A stretch of DNA of 64,000 nt, taken from Zeus faber (lineage: Eukaryota; Chordata; Actinopteri; Zeiformes; Zeidae). A program made the translations under genes and the position numbers. Numbering within the stretch: position 1 is the stretch's first letter; each line of letters begins with the position of its first letter. Shown in pieces: positions 29,576-42,000 of the stretch. The notes beneath the pieces were generated by a model, which was given only the letters and a program-made list of their open reading frames with translations, did not search any database and was not told the origin of the DNA. The stretch spans positions 1,302,001 through 1,366,000 of the forward strand of contig CAUIJY010000075.1 of the NCBI GenBank assembly GCA_960531495.1. The letters are read 5' to 3'.

Positions 29576-30845
29576 TGCAACTCGGGGAAAGCTAGTTGCT
29601 AACCTCCCGTTAATTAGGGCCTGGAAGACCGCTGGGGCATTTGACAGCCCAAAGGGCATAACAAGGTACTCAAAGTGTCCGAGCGGGGTGTTAAAGGCAG
29701 TCTTCCACTCGTCCCCTTTGCGGATGCGGACCAGGTGGTAAGCGTTGCGGAGGTCCAGCTTGGAAAAGTGGGTGGCCCCCTGGATGGGGACGAAGACTGA
29801 ATCCATCAGGGGCAAGGGGTACTTGTCTTTGATCGTGATATCGTTCAGTCCCCTGAAATCGACGCAAGGACGGAGGGTCTTGTCCTTCTCCGCAACAAAG
29901 AAGAACCCTGCGCCTAGCGGAGAAAACGAGGGACGAGTAATCCTGGCAGCGAGAGAGTCGCGAATGTGAGTCTCCATGGCCTCCTGTTCAGGCCGGGAGA
30001 CGTTATACAGGCGACTGCAGGGGAGGGGGGCGCCTGGCAGGAGGTTGATTGCGCAGTCATAGGGGCGATGAGGTGGTAAGGATAGCGCCTCCTGCTTGCT
30101 GAAGACCGGGGCTAGGTCCAGATATTGAGATGGGACCGAGGGCAGGTCAGGGCTCCTGGGGACCCCCGGCGGCGCGCCCAGCGGCGCACCCCGCAGCGGG
30201 GTTGGGGCCGAGCCGAGGCAGTGGGCATGACAGTGTGTGCTCCAGGAGCTCACGCTGCCCGAGCGCCAGTCCATCTGAGGGTTATCGGTCTGGAGCCAGG
30301 GGTACCCCAGCACCACGGGATTCAGTGGGGAATCAATAAGGAAGAACCTTAAAGACTCATGGTGGTTGCCGGAGAGTAGCAGCTTGAGGGGAGCTGTCTG
30401 GTGGGTAATCCGGGTCAGATGCGACCCATTCAGCTCCTTCACCTCGAGCGGTGCGGGGAGAGGAACGGGTGTCAGCCCTAGCTGGCGTGCTAGTCCCTAG
30501 TCGAGGAAACTCGCATCTGCCCCGGAATCTATGAGAGCAGAGGAAGAGAGTGTTATATTTCCCCAAGAGAGGGTAGCTGGGAGCAGCGGACGGGAGAGAG
30601 GGTCGGTGCTGGAGCGGCCGGAGCGTAGCCCTACCGAGGAGTCGCCCTCTCGTGGCCGGACCGGGCAGGTGGCTCAGAGGTGTCCCAGCCGACCGCAATA
30701 CAGAGAGGCACCGGTCTGTAGGCGGCGTGCTCGCTCCTCTGGGTAGATCCGGGAGCGACCAAGCTGCATTGGCTCGGCATCGGAGAGAGTCGGGGGACTT
30801 GTGCGGCGCCCAAGAGTAGCGGGCGCTGGAGACTGGGGCGTGGCC
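29576..30845 (-). pseudogene. pol: Ty3/gypsy gag end, protease and partial reverse transcriptase
   Basis: From right to left: a degenerate zinc knuckle ('YCGRLGHL', then a stop, then 'ATCPVRP'; the first cysteine is replaced), and the protease active site 'LIDSGADASFLD' (about 30500-30532) followed by an in-frame TAG at 30497-30499. After about 150 residues of linker ('[13 protein letters not shown]', 'DYPP'-type sequence) comes reverse transcriptase: '[19 protein letters not shown]', '[13 protein letters not shown]', '[15 protein letters not shown]', 'WKTAFNT' and '[20 protein letters not shown]'. The Y-(L/V)-D-D catalytic box, which should follow within about 25 residues, is absent because the sequence is cut at about 29600. 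Protease triad intact, but the element is not functional. Confidence 0.88.
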
Positions 30846-31804
30846 CAAATTTTTCTTTCAATATTTCTTTAAATCTTTCTTTTTTTCAATCTTTCTTTCA
30901 ATCTTTTATTCATTCTTTTTTTCAATCTTTCTTACTTTCAATATTTCTTTCAATCTTTCTTTCATTCTTTCATTCCTTCTTTCATTATTTCTTTCAATCT
31001 TTCTTTCATTATTTCGTTCAATCTTTTTTTCAATCTTTCAATCTTTCTTTTATTCTTTTTTTTAATCTTTCAATCTTTCTTACTTTCAATCTTTCTTCCT
31101 ATCAATATTTCTTTCAATCTTTCAATTTTTCTTTCATTCTTTCATTCCTTCCTTTAATCTTTCATTCTTTCTTTCAATCTTTCAATCGTTCTTTCAATCT
31201 TTCTTTTATTCTTTCTTTCAATCTTTCATTTTTTCAATCTTTCTTTCAATCTTTCATTCTTTCTTTCAATCTTTCAATCGTTCTTTCTTTCAATATTTCT
31301 TTCAATCTTTCAATCTTTCTTTCATTCTTTCATTCCTTCTTTCAATCTTTCTTTCATTATTTATTTCAATCTTTCTTTCATTCTTTCAATCTTTCTTTTA
31401 TTCTTTTTTTCAATCTTTCTTTCAATCTTTCAATCTTTCAATCTTTCTATCAATCTTTCTTTCAATCTTTCTTTCAATCTTTCTTACTTTCAATCTTTCT
31501 TTCATTCTTTCTTTAAATTTTTATTACTTTCAATCTTTCTTTCTTTCAATATTTCTTTCAATCTTTAAATCATTTTTTTCATTCTTTCATTCTTTCTTTC
31601 AATCTTTCTTTCATTCTTTCTTTCAATCTGTCTTTCATTCTTTCTTTCAATCTTTCTTTCTTTCAATCTTTCTTTCAATCATTCAATCTTTCTTTCATTC
31701 TTTCTTTCAATTTATGACTTTCAATCTTTCTTTCTTTCAATCTTTCTTTCAATCTTTCTATCATTCTTTCATTCTTTCTTTCAATCTTTCTTTCAGTCTT
31801 TCAA

Positions 31805-34280
31805 TCTTTGTTTAAATTTTTCTTTCAATATTTCTTTAAATCTTTCTTTTTTTCAATCTTTCTTTCAATCTTTCTTTCATTCTTTTTTTTCAATCTTTCT
31901 TACTTTCAATATTTCTTTCAATCTTTCTTTCATTCTTTCATTCCTTCTTTCATTATTTCTTTCAATCTTTCTTTCATTATTTCTTTCAATCTTTTTTTCA
32001 ATCTTTCAATCTTTCTTTTATTCTTTTTTTCAATCTTTCAATCTTTCTTACTTTCAATCTTTCTTTCTTTCAATATTTCTTTCAATCTTTCAATCTTTCT
32101 TTCATTCTTTCATTCCTTCCTTTAATCTTTCTTTCATTATTTATTTCAATCTTTCTTTCAATCTTTCAATCTTTCTTTTATTGTTTTTTTCAATCTTTCT
32201 TTCAATCTTTCAATCTTTCAATCTTTCTTTCAATCTTTCTTACTTTCAATCTTTCTTTCAGTCTTTCTTTCAATTTGTATTACTTTCAATCTTTCTTTCT
32301 TTCAATACTTCTTTCAATCTTTAAATCTTTTTTTCATTCTTTCATGCTTTCTTTCAATCTTTCTTTCATTCTTTCTTTCAATCTGTCTTTCATTCTTTCT
32401 TTCAATCTTTCTTTCTTTCAATCTTTCTTTCATTCTTTCATTCTTTCATTCTTTCTTTCAATCTTTCTTTCAGTCTTTCAATCTTTGTTTAAATTTTTCT
32501 TTCAATATTTCTTTAAATCTTTCTTTTTTTCAATCTTTCTTTCAATCTTTCTTTCATTCTTTTTTTCAATCTTTCTTACTTTCAATATTTCTTTCAATCT
32601 TTCTTTCATTCTTTCATTCCTTCTTTCATTATTTCTTTCAATCTTTCTTTCATTATTTCGTTCAATCTTTTTTTCAATCTTTCAATCTTTCTTTTATTCT
32701 TTTTTTTAATCTTTCAATCTTTCTTACTTTCAATCTTTCTTTCTTTCAATATTTCTTTCAATCTTTCAATCTTTATTTCATTCTTTCATTCCTTCCTTTA
32801 ATCTTTCTTTCATTATTTATTTCAATCTTTCTTTCAATCTTTCAATCTTTCTTTTATTCTTTTTTTCAATCTTTCTTTCAATCTTTCAATCTTTCAATCT
32901 TTCTATCAATCTTTCTTTCAATCTTTCTTTCAATCTTTCTTACTTTCAATCTTTCTTTCAGTCTTTCTTTCAATTTTTATTACTTTCAATCTTTCTTTCT
33001 TTCAATATTTCTTTCAATCTTTAAATCTTTTTTTCATTCTTTCATTCTTTCTTTCAATCTTTCTTTCATTCTTTCTTTCAATCTGTCTTTCATCCTTTCT
33101 TTCAATCTTTCTTTATTTCAATCTTTCTTTCAATCGTTCAATCTTTCTTTCATTCTTTCTTTCTATTTAAATGACTTTCAATCTTTCTTTCTTTCAATCT
33201 TTCTATCAATCTTTCTTTCATCCTTTAAATCTTTTTTTCATTCTTTCATTCTTTCTTTCAATCTTTCTTTCATTCTTTCTTTCAATCTTTCTTTCATTCT
33301 TTCTTTCAATTTATATGACTTTCAATCTTTCTTTCTTTCAATCTTTCTTTCAATCTTTCTTTCATTCTTTCATTCTTTCATTCTTTCTTTCAATCTTTCT
33401 TTCAGTCTTTCAATCTTTGTTTAAATTTTTCTTTCAATATTTCTTCAAATCTTTCTTTTTTCAATCTTTCTTTCAATCTTTCTTTCATTCTTTTTTTCAA
33501 TCTTTCTTACTTTCAATATTTCTTTCAATCTTTCAATCTTTCTTTCATTCTTTCATTCCTTCCTTTAATCTTTCTTTCATTATTTATTTCAATCTTTCTT
33601 TCAATCTTTCAATCTTTCTTTTATTCTTTTTTTCAATCTTTTTTTCAATCTTTCAATCTTTCTTACTTTCAATCTTTGTTTCTTTCAATATTTCTTTCAA
33701 TCTTTCAATCTTTCTTTCATTCTTTCATTCCTTCCTTTAATCTTTCTTTCATTATTTATTTCAATCTTTCTTTCAATCTTTCAATCTTTCTTTTATTCTT
33801 TTTTTCAATCTTTCTTTCAATCTTTCAATCTTTCAATCTTTCTTTAAATTTTTCTTTCAATATTTCTTTCAATCTTTCTTTTTTTCCATCTTTCTTTCAA
33901 TCTTTCTTTCATTCTTCTTTTCAATCTTTCTTACTTTCAGTATTTCTTTCAATCTTTCTTTCATTTTTTCATTCCTTCTTCCATTATTTCTTTCAATCTT
34001 TCTTTCATTATTTCTTTCAATCTTTCTTTCAATCATTTAATCTTTCAATCTTTCTTTCATTCTTTCTTTCAATTTATATGACTTTCAATCTTTCTTTCTT
34101 TCAATCTTTCTTTCAATCTTTCTTTCATTCTTTCATTCTTTCATTCTTTCATTCTTTCTTTCAATCTTTCTTTCAGTCTTTCAATCTTTGTTTAAATTTT
34201 TCTTTCAATATTTCTTTAAATCTTTCTTTTTTTCAATCTTTCTTTCAATCTTTTATTCATTCTTTTTTTCAATCTTTCTT
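31805..34280. repeat. Recurring subunit marked by 'ctttgtttaaatttttc'
   Basis: The marker and the next 80 or so bases recur at about 31809, 32488, 33419 and 34189 (spacing about 679, 931 and 770 bp). The array's first bases (30848 on) match the copy at about 34194, including the rare 'cttttattcattc', so the left end of the array is itself a copy of an internal unit. Confidence 0.8.
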
Positions 34281-34585
34281 ACTTTCAATATTTCTTTCAA
34301 TCTTTCTTTCATTCTTTCATTCCTTCTTTCATTATTTCTTTCAATCTTTCTTTCATTATTTCATTCAATCTTTTTTTCAATCTTTCAATCTTTCTTTTAT
34401 TCTTTTTTTTAATCTTTCAATCTTTCTTACTTTCAATCTTTCTTCCTTTCAATATTTCTTTCAATCTTTCAATCCTTCTTTCATTCTTTCATTCCTTCCT
34501 TTAATCTTTCTTTCATTCTTTCTTTCAATCTTTCAATCGTTCTTTCAATCTTTCTTTTATTCTTTCTTTCAATCTTTCATTTTTT

Positions 34586-37500
34586 CAATCTTTCTTTCAA
34601 TCTTTCAATCTTTCTTTCAATCTTTCATTCTTTCTTTCAATCTTTCAATCGTTCTTTCTTTCAATATTTCTTTCAATCTTTCAATCTTTCTTTCATTCTT
34701 TCATTCCTTCTTTCAATCTTTCTTTCATTATTTATTTCAATCTTTCTTTCATTCTTTCAATCTTTCTTTTATTCTTTTTTTCAATCTTTCAATCTTTCTT
34801 TCAATATTTCTTTCAATCTTTTTTACTTTCAATCTTTCTTTCTTTAAAACTTTCTTTCAATCTTTCTTTCAAACTTTCATTCTTTATTTCAATATTTCAA
34901 TCTTTCAATCTTTCTTTCAATATTTCTTTCAATCTTTCTTTCTTTAAGTCTTTCTTTCAATCTTTCTTTCAAACTTTCAATCTTTATTTCAATCTTTCAA
35001 TCTTTCAATCTTTCTTTCATTCTTTCTTTCAATATTTCAATCTTTCAATCTTTCTTTCATTCTTTCTTTCAATCTTTCAATCTTTCTTTTGTTATTCTTT
35101 CAATCTTTCTTTCTTTCAATCTTTCTTTCAATCTATCTTTCAATCTTTCTTTCATTCTTTCTTTCAATCTTTCTTTTGTTATTCTTTCAATCTTTCTTTC
35201 TTTCAATCTTTCTTTCCATCTATCTTTCAATCTTTCTTTCATTCTTTCTTTCAATCTTTCTTTCTTTCAATCTTTCTTTCAATCTTTCTTTCAAACATTC
35301 AATCTTTCTTTCAATCTTTCAATCTTTCAATCTTTCTTTCAATCTTTCTTTCAATCTTTCAATCTTTCTTTCATTCTATCTTTCAATATTTCAATCTTTC
35401 AATCTTTCTTTCATTCTTTCTTTCAATCTTTCATCTTTCTTTCATTATTTCTTTCAAACTTTCTTACTTTCAATTTTTCTATCTTTCAATATTTCTTCCA
35501 ATCGTTCAATCTTTCTTTCATTATTTCTTTCAATCTTTCTTTTTTCAATCTTTCTTGCAATCTTTCTTTCAATTGTTTAATCTTTCAATCTTTCTTTCAT
35601 TCTTTCTTTCAATATTTCTTTCAATCTTTCTTTAATTCTTTCATTCTTTCTTTCTTTATTTCAATCTTTGTTTCATTCTTTCTTACAATCTTTCTTTCTT
35701 TCAATCTTTCTTTCAATCTTTCTTTCAATCGTTCTTTCTTTCTTTTAGTCTTTCTTTCAATCTTTCAATTTTTCAATCTTTCTTTCATTCTTTCTTTTAA
35801 TCTTTCAATCTTTCTTTCATTGAATCTTTCAATCTTTCTTTTTTTTTTTCAATCTTTCTTGCAATCTTTCTTTCAGTCTTTCAATATTTCTTTCAAACTT
35901 TAAATCTTTCTTTCAATCTTTCAATCTTTCAATCTTTCTTTCATTCTTTCTTTCAATCTTTCAATCTTTCAATCTTTCTTTCATTCTTTCTTTCAATCTT
36001 TCAATCTTTCTTTCAATATTTCTTTCAATCTTTCTTTCAATATTTCTTTCAATCTTTCTTTCATTCAATCTTTCTTTCCATCTTTCTTTCATTCTTTCCT
36101 TCGAACTTTCAATATTTCTTTCAATCTTTCTTTCAATTTTTCTTTTTTTCAATCTTTTTTCAATCTTTCTTTCATTCTTTCTTTCAATCTTTCAATATTT
36201 CTTTCAATCTTTCTTTCTTTTTTCAATCTTTCTTTCATTCTTTCTATAAATCTTTCTTTCTTTCAATCTTTCTTTCAATCTTTCAATCTTTCAATCTTTC
36301 TTTAATTCTTTTATTCATTCTTTCTTTCAGTCTTTCAATCTTTCTTTATATCTTTCTTTCAATCTTTCTTTCAATCTATCAATCTTTCAATTTTTCTTTC
36401 ATTCTTTCTTTCAATCTTTATTACTTTCAATTTTTCTTTCAATCTTTCTTACTTTCATTCTCTCTTTCTTTCAATATTTCTTTCAATCTTTCAATCTTTC
36501 TTTCATTCTTTCATTCTTTCTTTCAATTGTTCTTTCATTCTTTCTTTCAATTTTTCATTCTTTCTTTCAATCTTTCAATCTTTCAATCTTTCTTTCAATC
36601 TTTCTTTCTTTCAACCTTTCTTTCAATCTTTCTTTCAATCTTCCTTTCATTCTTTCCTTCAGTCTTTCAATCTTTCTTTCAATCTTTCTTTTTTTCAATC
36701 TTTCTTTCAATCTTTCTTTCATTCTTTCTTTCAATCTTTCTTTCAAACTTTCAATCTTTCTTTCAATATTTCTTTCAATCTTTCTTACTTTCAATCTTTC
36801 TTTCTTTAAATCTTTCTTTCAAACTTTCAATCATTATTTCAATCTTTCAATCTTTCAATCTTTCTTTCAATCTTTCAATCTTTCTTTCAATATTTCTTTC
36901 AATCTTTCTTTCTTTAAATCTTTCTTTCAATCTTTCTTTCAAACATTCAATCTTTCTTTCAATCTTTCAATCTTTCAATCTTTCTTTCAATCTTTCTTTC
37001 AATCTTTCAATCTTTCTCTCATTCTATCTTTCAATATTTCAATCTTTCAATCTTTCTTTCATTTTTTCTTTCAATCTTTCAATCTTTCTTTCATTCTTTC
37101 TTTCAATCTTTCTTACTTTCAATTTTTCTATCTTTCAATATTTCTTCCAATCGTTCAATCTTTCTTTCATTATTTCTTTCAATCTTTCTTTCTTTCAATC
37201 TTTCTTTCCAACTTTCTTTCAATCTTTCTTTCATTCTTTCTTTCAATATTTCTTTTTTCAATCTTTCTTCCAATCTTTCTTTCAATTGTTTAATCTTTCA
37301 TTCTTTCTTTCAATCTTTCAATCTTTCTTTAAATATTTCTTTCGATCTTTAATACTTTCAATCTTTTTTCAAACATTCAATCTTTCTTTCAATATTTCAA
37401 TCTTTCAATCTTTCTGTCATTCTTTCTTTCAATCTTTCAATATTTCTTTCATTCATTCTTTCTATCTTTCTTACTTTCAATCTTTCTTTGTTTAAATCTC

Positions 37501-38500
37501 TCTTTCAAACTTTCTTTTAAACTTTCAATCATTATTTCAATCTTTCATTCTTTCCATTTTTCTTGCAATCTTTCTTTCAATTGTTTAATCTTTCAATGTT
37601 TCTTTCATTCTTTCTTTCAGTCTTTCAATCTTTTTTTCAATCTTTCTTTCATTCTTTCTTTCAATCTTTCTGTCCGTCATTCTTTCTTTCAGTCTTTCTT
37701 TCAATCAGTCAGTCATTCAATCTTTCTTTCTTTCAATCTTTCTTTCAATCTTTCTTTCATTCTTTAATTCAATCTTTGTTTCTTTCAATCTTTCAATCTT
37801 TCTTTAAATCTTTCTTTCAATCTTTCTTTCAATCTTTCAATCTTTCTTTCATTCTTTCTTTCAATATTTCAATCTTTCAATCTTTCTTTCATTCTTTCTT
37901 TAAATCTTTCAATCTTTCTTTCATTCTTTCTTTCAATCTATCTTACTTTCAATCCATCTTTCTTTCAATATTTCTTCCAATCGTTCAATCTTTCTTTCAT
38001 TCTTTCTTTCAATCTTTCTTTTGTTATTTCTTTCAATCTTTCTTTCAATATTTCTTTCAATCTTTCTTTCTTAAATCTTTCTTTCAATCTTTCTTTCAAA
38101 CTTTCAATCATTATTTCAATCTTTCATTCTTTCCATTTTTCTTGCAATCTTTCTTTCAATTGTTTAATCTTTCAATCTTTCTTTCATTCTTTCTTTCAAT
38201 ATTTCAATCTTTCAATCTTTCTTTCATTCTTTCTTTAAATCTTTCATTCTTTCTTTCATTCTTTCTTTCAATCTATCTTACTTTCAATCTATCTTTCTTT
38301 CAATATTTCTTCCAATCGTTCAATCTTTCTTTCATTATTTCTTTCAATCTTTCTTTTGTTATTTCTTTCAATCTTTCTTTCAATATTTCTTTCAATCTTT
38401 CTTTCAATCTTTCTTTCAAACTTTCAATCTTTATTTCAATCTTTCAATCTTTCAATCTTTCTTTCAATCGTTCTTTAGATCTTTCAATCTTTCTTTCATT
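34586..38500. repeat. Higher-order copy 1 of a 4-5 kb block
   Basis: It matches 39109-43067 almost word for word: offset 4523 bp at the left side, 4567 bp further on. The 44-bp change is explained by two insertions in copy 2, 12 bp near 40240 and 32 bp near 40480. The match ends at 38500, where copy 2 has 'catta' and copy 1 'cattc'. The following 38530-39130 resembles 36305-36975. Confidence 0.85.
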
Positions 38501-39050
38501 CTTTCTTTCAATCTATAAATCTTTCAATCTTTCTTTAATTCTTTTATTCATTCTTTCTTTCAGTCTTTCAATCTTTCTTTAAATCTTTCTTTCAATCTTT
38601 CTTTCAATCTTTCAATCTTTCAATTTTTCTTTCATTCTTTCTTTCAATCTTTATTACTTTCAATCTTTCTTTCAATCTTTCAATCTTTCATTCTCTCTTT
38701 CTTTCAATATTTCTTTCAATCTTTCAATCTTTCTTTCATTCTTTCATTCTTTCTTTCAATCGTTCTTTCATTCTTTCTTTCAATTTTTCATTCTTTCTTT
38801 CAATCTTTCAATCTTTCAATCTTTCTTTCAATCTTTCTTTTTTTCAATCTTTCTTTCAATCTTTCTTTCATTCTTTCTTTCAATCTTTCTTTCAGTCTTT
38901 CAATCTTTCTTTCAATATTTCTTTCAATCTTTCTTACTTTCAATCTTTCTTTCTTTAAATCGTTCTTTCAATCTTTCTTTCAAACTTTCAATCATTATTT
39001 CAATCTTTTAATCTTTCAATCTTTCTTTCAATCTTTCAATCTTTCTTTCA

Positions 39051-42000
39051 ATATTTCTTTCAATCTTTCTTTCTTTAAATCTTTCTTTCAATCTTTCTTT
39101 CAAACATTCAATCTTTCTTTCAATCTTTCAATCTTTCTTTCAATCTTTCATTCTTTCTTTCAATCTTTCAATCGTTCTTTCTTTCAATATTTCTTTCAAT
39201 CTTTCAATCTTTCTTTCATTCTTTCATTCCTTCTTTCAATCTTTCTTTCATTATTTATTTCAATCTTTCTTTCATTCTTTCAATCTTTCTTTTATTCTTT
39301 TTTTCAATCTTTCAATCTTTCTTTCAATATTTCTTTCAATCTTTTTTACTTTCAATCTTTCTTTCTTTAAAACTTTCTTTCAATCTTTCTTTCAAACTTT
39401 CATTCTTTATTTCAATATTTCAATCTTTCAATCTTTCTTTCAATATTTCTTTCAATCTTTCTTTCTTTAAGTCTTTCTTTCAATCTTTCTTTCAAACTTT
39501 CAATCTTTATTTCAATCTTTCAATCTTTCAATCTTTCTTTCATTCTTTCTTTCAATATTTCAATCTTTCAATCTTTCTTTCATTCTTTCTTTCAATCTTT
39601 CAATCTTTCTTTTGTTATTCTTTCAATCTTTCTTTCTTTCAATCTTTCTTTCAATCTATCTTTCAATCTTTCTTTCATTCTTTCTTTCAATCTTTCTTTT
39701 GTTATTCTTTCAATCTTTCTTTCTTTCAATCTTTCTTTCCATCTATCTTTCAATCTTTCTTTCATTCTTTCTTTCAATCTTTCTTTCTTTCAATCTTTCT
39801 TTCAATCTTTCTTTCAAACATTCAATCTTTCTTTCAATCTTTCAATCTTTCAATCTTTCTTTCAATCTTTCTTTCAATCTTTCAATCTTTCTTTCATTCT
39901 ATCTTTCAATATTTCAATCTTTCAATCTTTCTTTCATTCTTTCTTTCAATCTTTCATCTTTCTTTCATTATTTCTTTCAAACTTTCTTACTTTCAATTTT
40001 TCTATCTTTCAATATTTCTTCCAATCGTTCAATCTTTCTTTCATTATTCCTTTCAATCTTTCTTTTTTCAATCTTTCTTGCAATCTTTCTTTCAATTGTT
40101 TAATCTTTCAATCTTTCTTTCATTCTTTCTTTCAATATTTCTTTCAATCTTTCTTTAATTCTTTCATTCTTTCTTTCTTTATTTCAATCTTTGTTTCATT
40201 CTTTCTTACAATCTTTCTTTCTTTCAATCTTTCTTTCAATCTTTCTTTCAATCTTTCTTTCAATCGTTCTTTCTTTCTTTTAGTCTTTCTTTCAATCTTT
40301 CAATTTTTCAATCTTTCTTTCATTCTTTCTTTTAATCTTTCAATCTTTCTTTCATTGAATCTTTCAATCTTTCTTTTTTTTTTTCAATCTTTCTTGCAAT
40401 CTTTCTTTCAGTCTTTCAATATTTCTTTCAAACTTTAAATCTTTCTTTCAATCTTTCAATCTTTCAATCTTTCTTTCAATTTTTCTTTCAATCTTTCACT
40501 CTTTCTTTCATTCTTTCTTTCAATCTTTCAATCTTTCAATCTTTCTTTCATTCTTTCTTTCAATCTTTCAATCTTTCTTTCAATATTTCTTTCAATCTTT
40601 CTTTCAATATTTCTTTCAATCTTTCTTTCATTCAATCTTTCTTTCCATCTTTCTTTCATTCTTTCCTTCGAACTTTCAATATTTCTTTCAATCTTTCTTT
40701 CAATTTTTCTTTTTTTCAATCTTTTTTCAATCTTTCTTTCATTCTTTCTTTCAATCTTTCAATATTTCTTTCAATCTTTCTTTCTTTTTTCAATCTTTCT
40801 TTCATTCTTTCTATAAATCTTTCTTTCTTTCAATCTTTCTTTCAATCTTTCAATCTTTCAATCTTTCTTTAATTCTTTTATTCATTCTTTCTTTCAGTCT
40901 TTCAATCTTTCTTTATATCTTTCTTTCAATCTTTCTTTCAATCTATCAATCTTTCAATTTTTCTTTCATTCTTTCTTTCAATCTTTATTACTTTCAATTT
41001 TTCTTTCAATCTTTCTTACTTTCATTCTCTCTTTCTTTCAATATTTCTTTCAATCTTTCAATCTTTCTTTCATTCTTTCATTCTTTCTTTCAATTGTTCT
41101 TTCATTCTTTCTTTCAATTTTTCATTCTTTCTTTCAATCTTTCAATCTTTCAATCTTTCTTTCAATCTTTCTTTCTTTCAATCTTTCTTTCAATCTTTCT
41201 TTCAATCTTCCTTTCATTCTTTCCTTCAGTCTTTCAATCTTTCTTTCAATCTTTCTTTTTTTCAATCTTTCTTTCAATCTTTCTTTCATTCTTTCTTTCA
41301 ATCTTTCTTTCAAACTTTCAATCTTTCTTTCAATATTTCTTTCAATCTTTCTTACTTTCAATCTTTCTTTCTTTAAATCTTTCTTTCAAACTTTCAATCA
41401 TTATTTCAATCTTTCAATCTTTCAATCTTTCTTTCAATCTTTCAATCTTTCTTTCAATATTTCTTTCAATCTTTCTTTCTTTAAATCTTTCTTTCAATCT
41501 TTCTTTCAAACATTCAATCTTTCTTTCAATCTTTCAATCTTTCAATCTTTCTTTCAATCTTTCTTTCAATCTTTCAATCTTTCTCTCATTCTATCTTTCA
41601 ATATTTCAATCTTTCAATCTTTCTTTCATTCTTTCTTTCAATCTTTCAATCTTTCTTTCATTCTTTCTTTCAATCTTTCTTACTTTCAATTTTTCTATCT
41701 TTCAATATTTCTTCCAATCGTTCAATCTTTCTTTCATTATTTCTTTCAATCTTTCTTTCTTTCAATCTTTCTTTCCAACTTTCTTTCAATCTTTCTTTCA
41801 TTCTTTCTTTCAATATTTCTTTTTTCAATCTTTCTTCCAATCTTTCTTTCAATTGTTTAATCTTTCATTCTTTCTTTCAATCTTTCAATCTTTCTTTAAA
41901 TATTTCTTTCGATCTTTAATACTTTCAATCTTTTTTCAAACATTCAATCTTTCTTTCAATATTTCAATCTTTCAATCTTTCTGTCATTCTTTCTTTCAAT

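Larger units (their letters stand above)
29187..30845 (-). mobile_element. Ty3/gypsy LTR retrotransposon, truncated and internally deleted
   Basis: On the minus strand, in transcription order: a nucleocapsid zinc-knuckle remnant (about 30690), aspartic protease, reverse transcriptase up to its G-L-S-N-A-P block, a junction of short tandem repeats, then LTR sequence ending in 'tggtcgtgaca' at 29187. Reverse transcriptase catalytic block, RNase H and integrase are missing at the junction near 29575. The 5' side ends abruptly at 30846, where the TTTC/AATC array begins. Inference: a dead copy that lost both its 5' LTR/gag side and the second half of pol. Confidence 0.85.

Noticed and set aside
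35069..35254. Minus-strand K/E/R-rich frames that look like charged coiled-coil proteins (also 39592, 45011, 46553 and others)
   Set aside because: They are the complement of the same 4-bp words and recur only with the higher-order copies.
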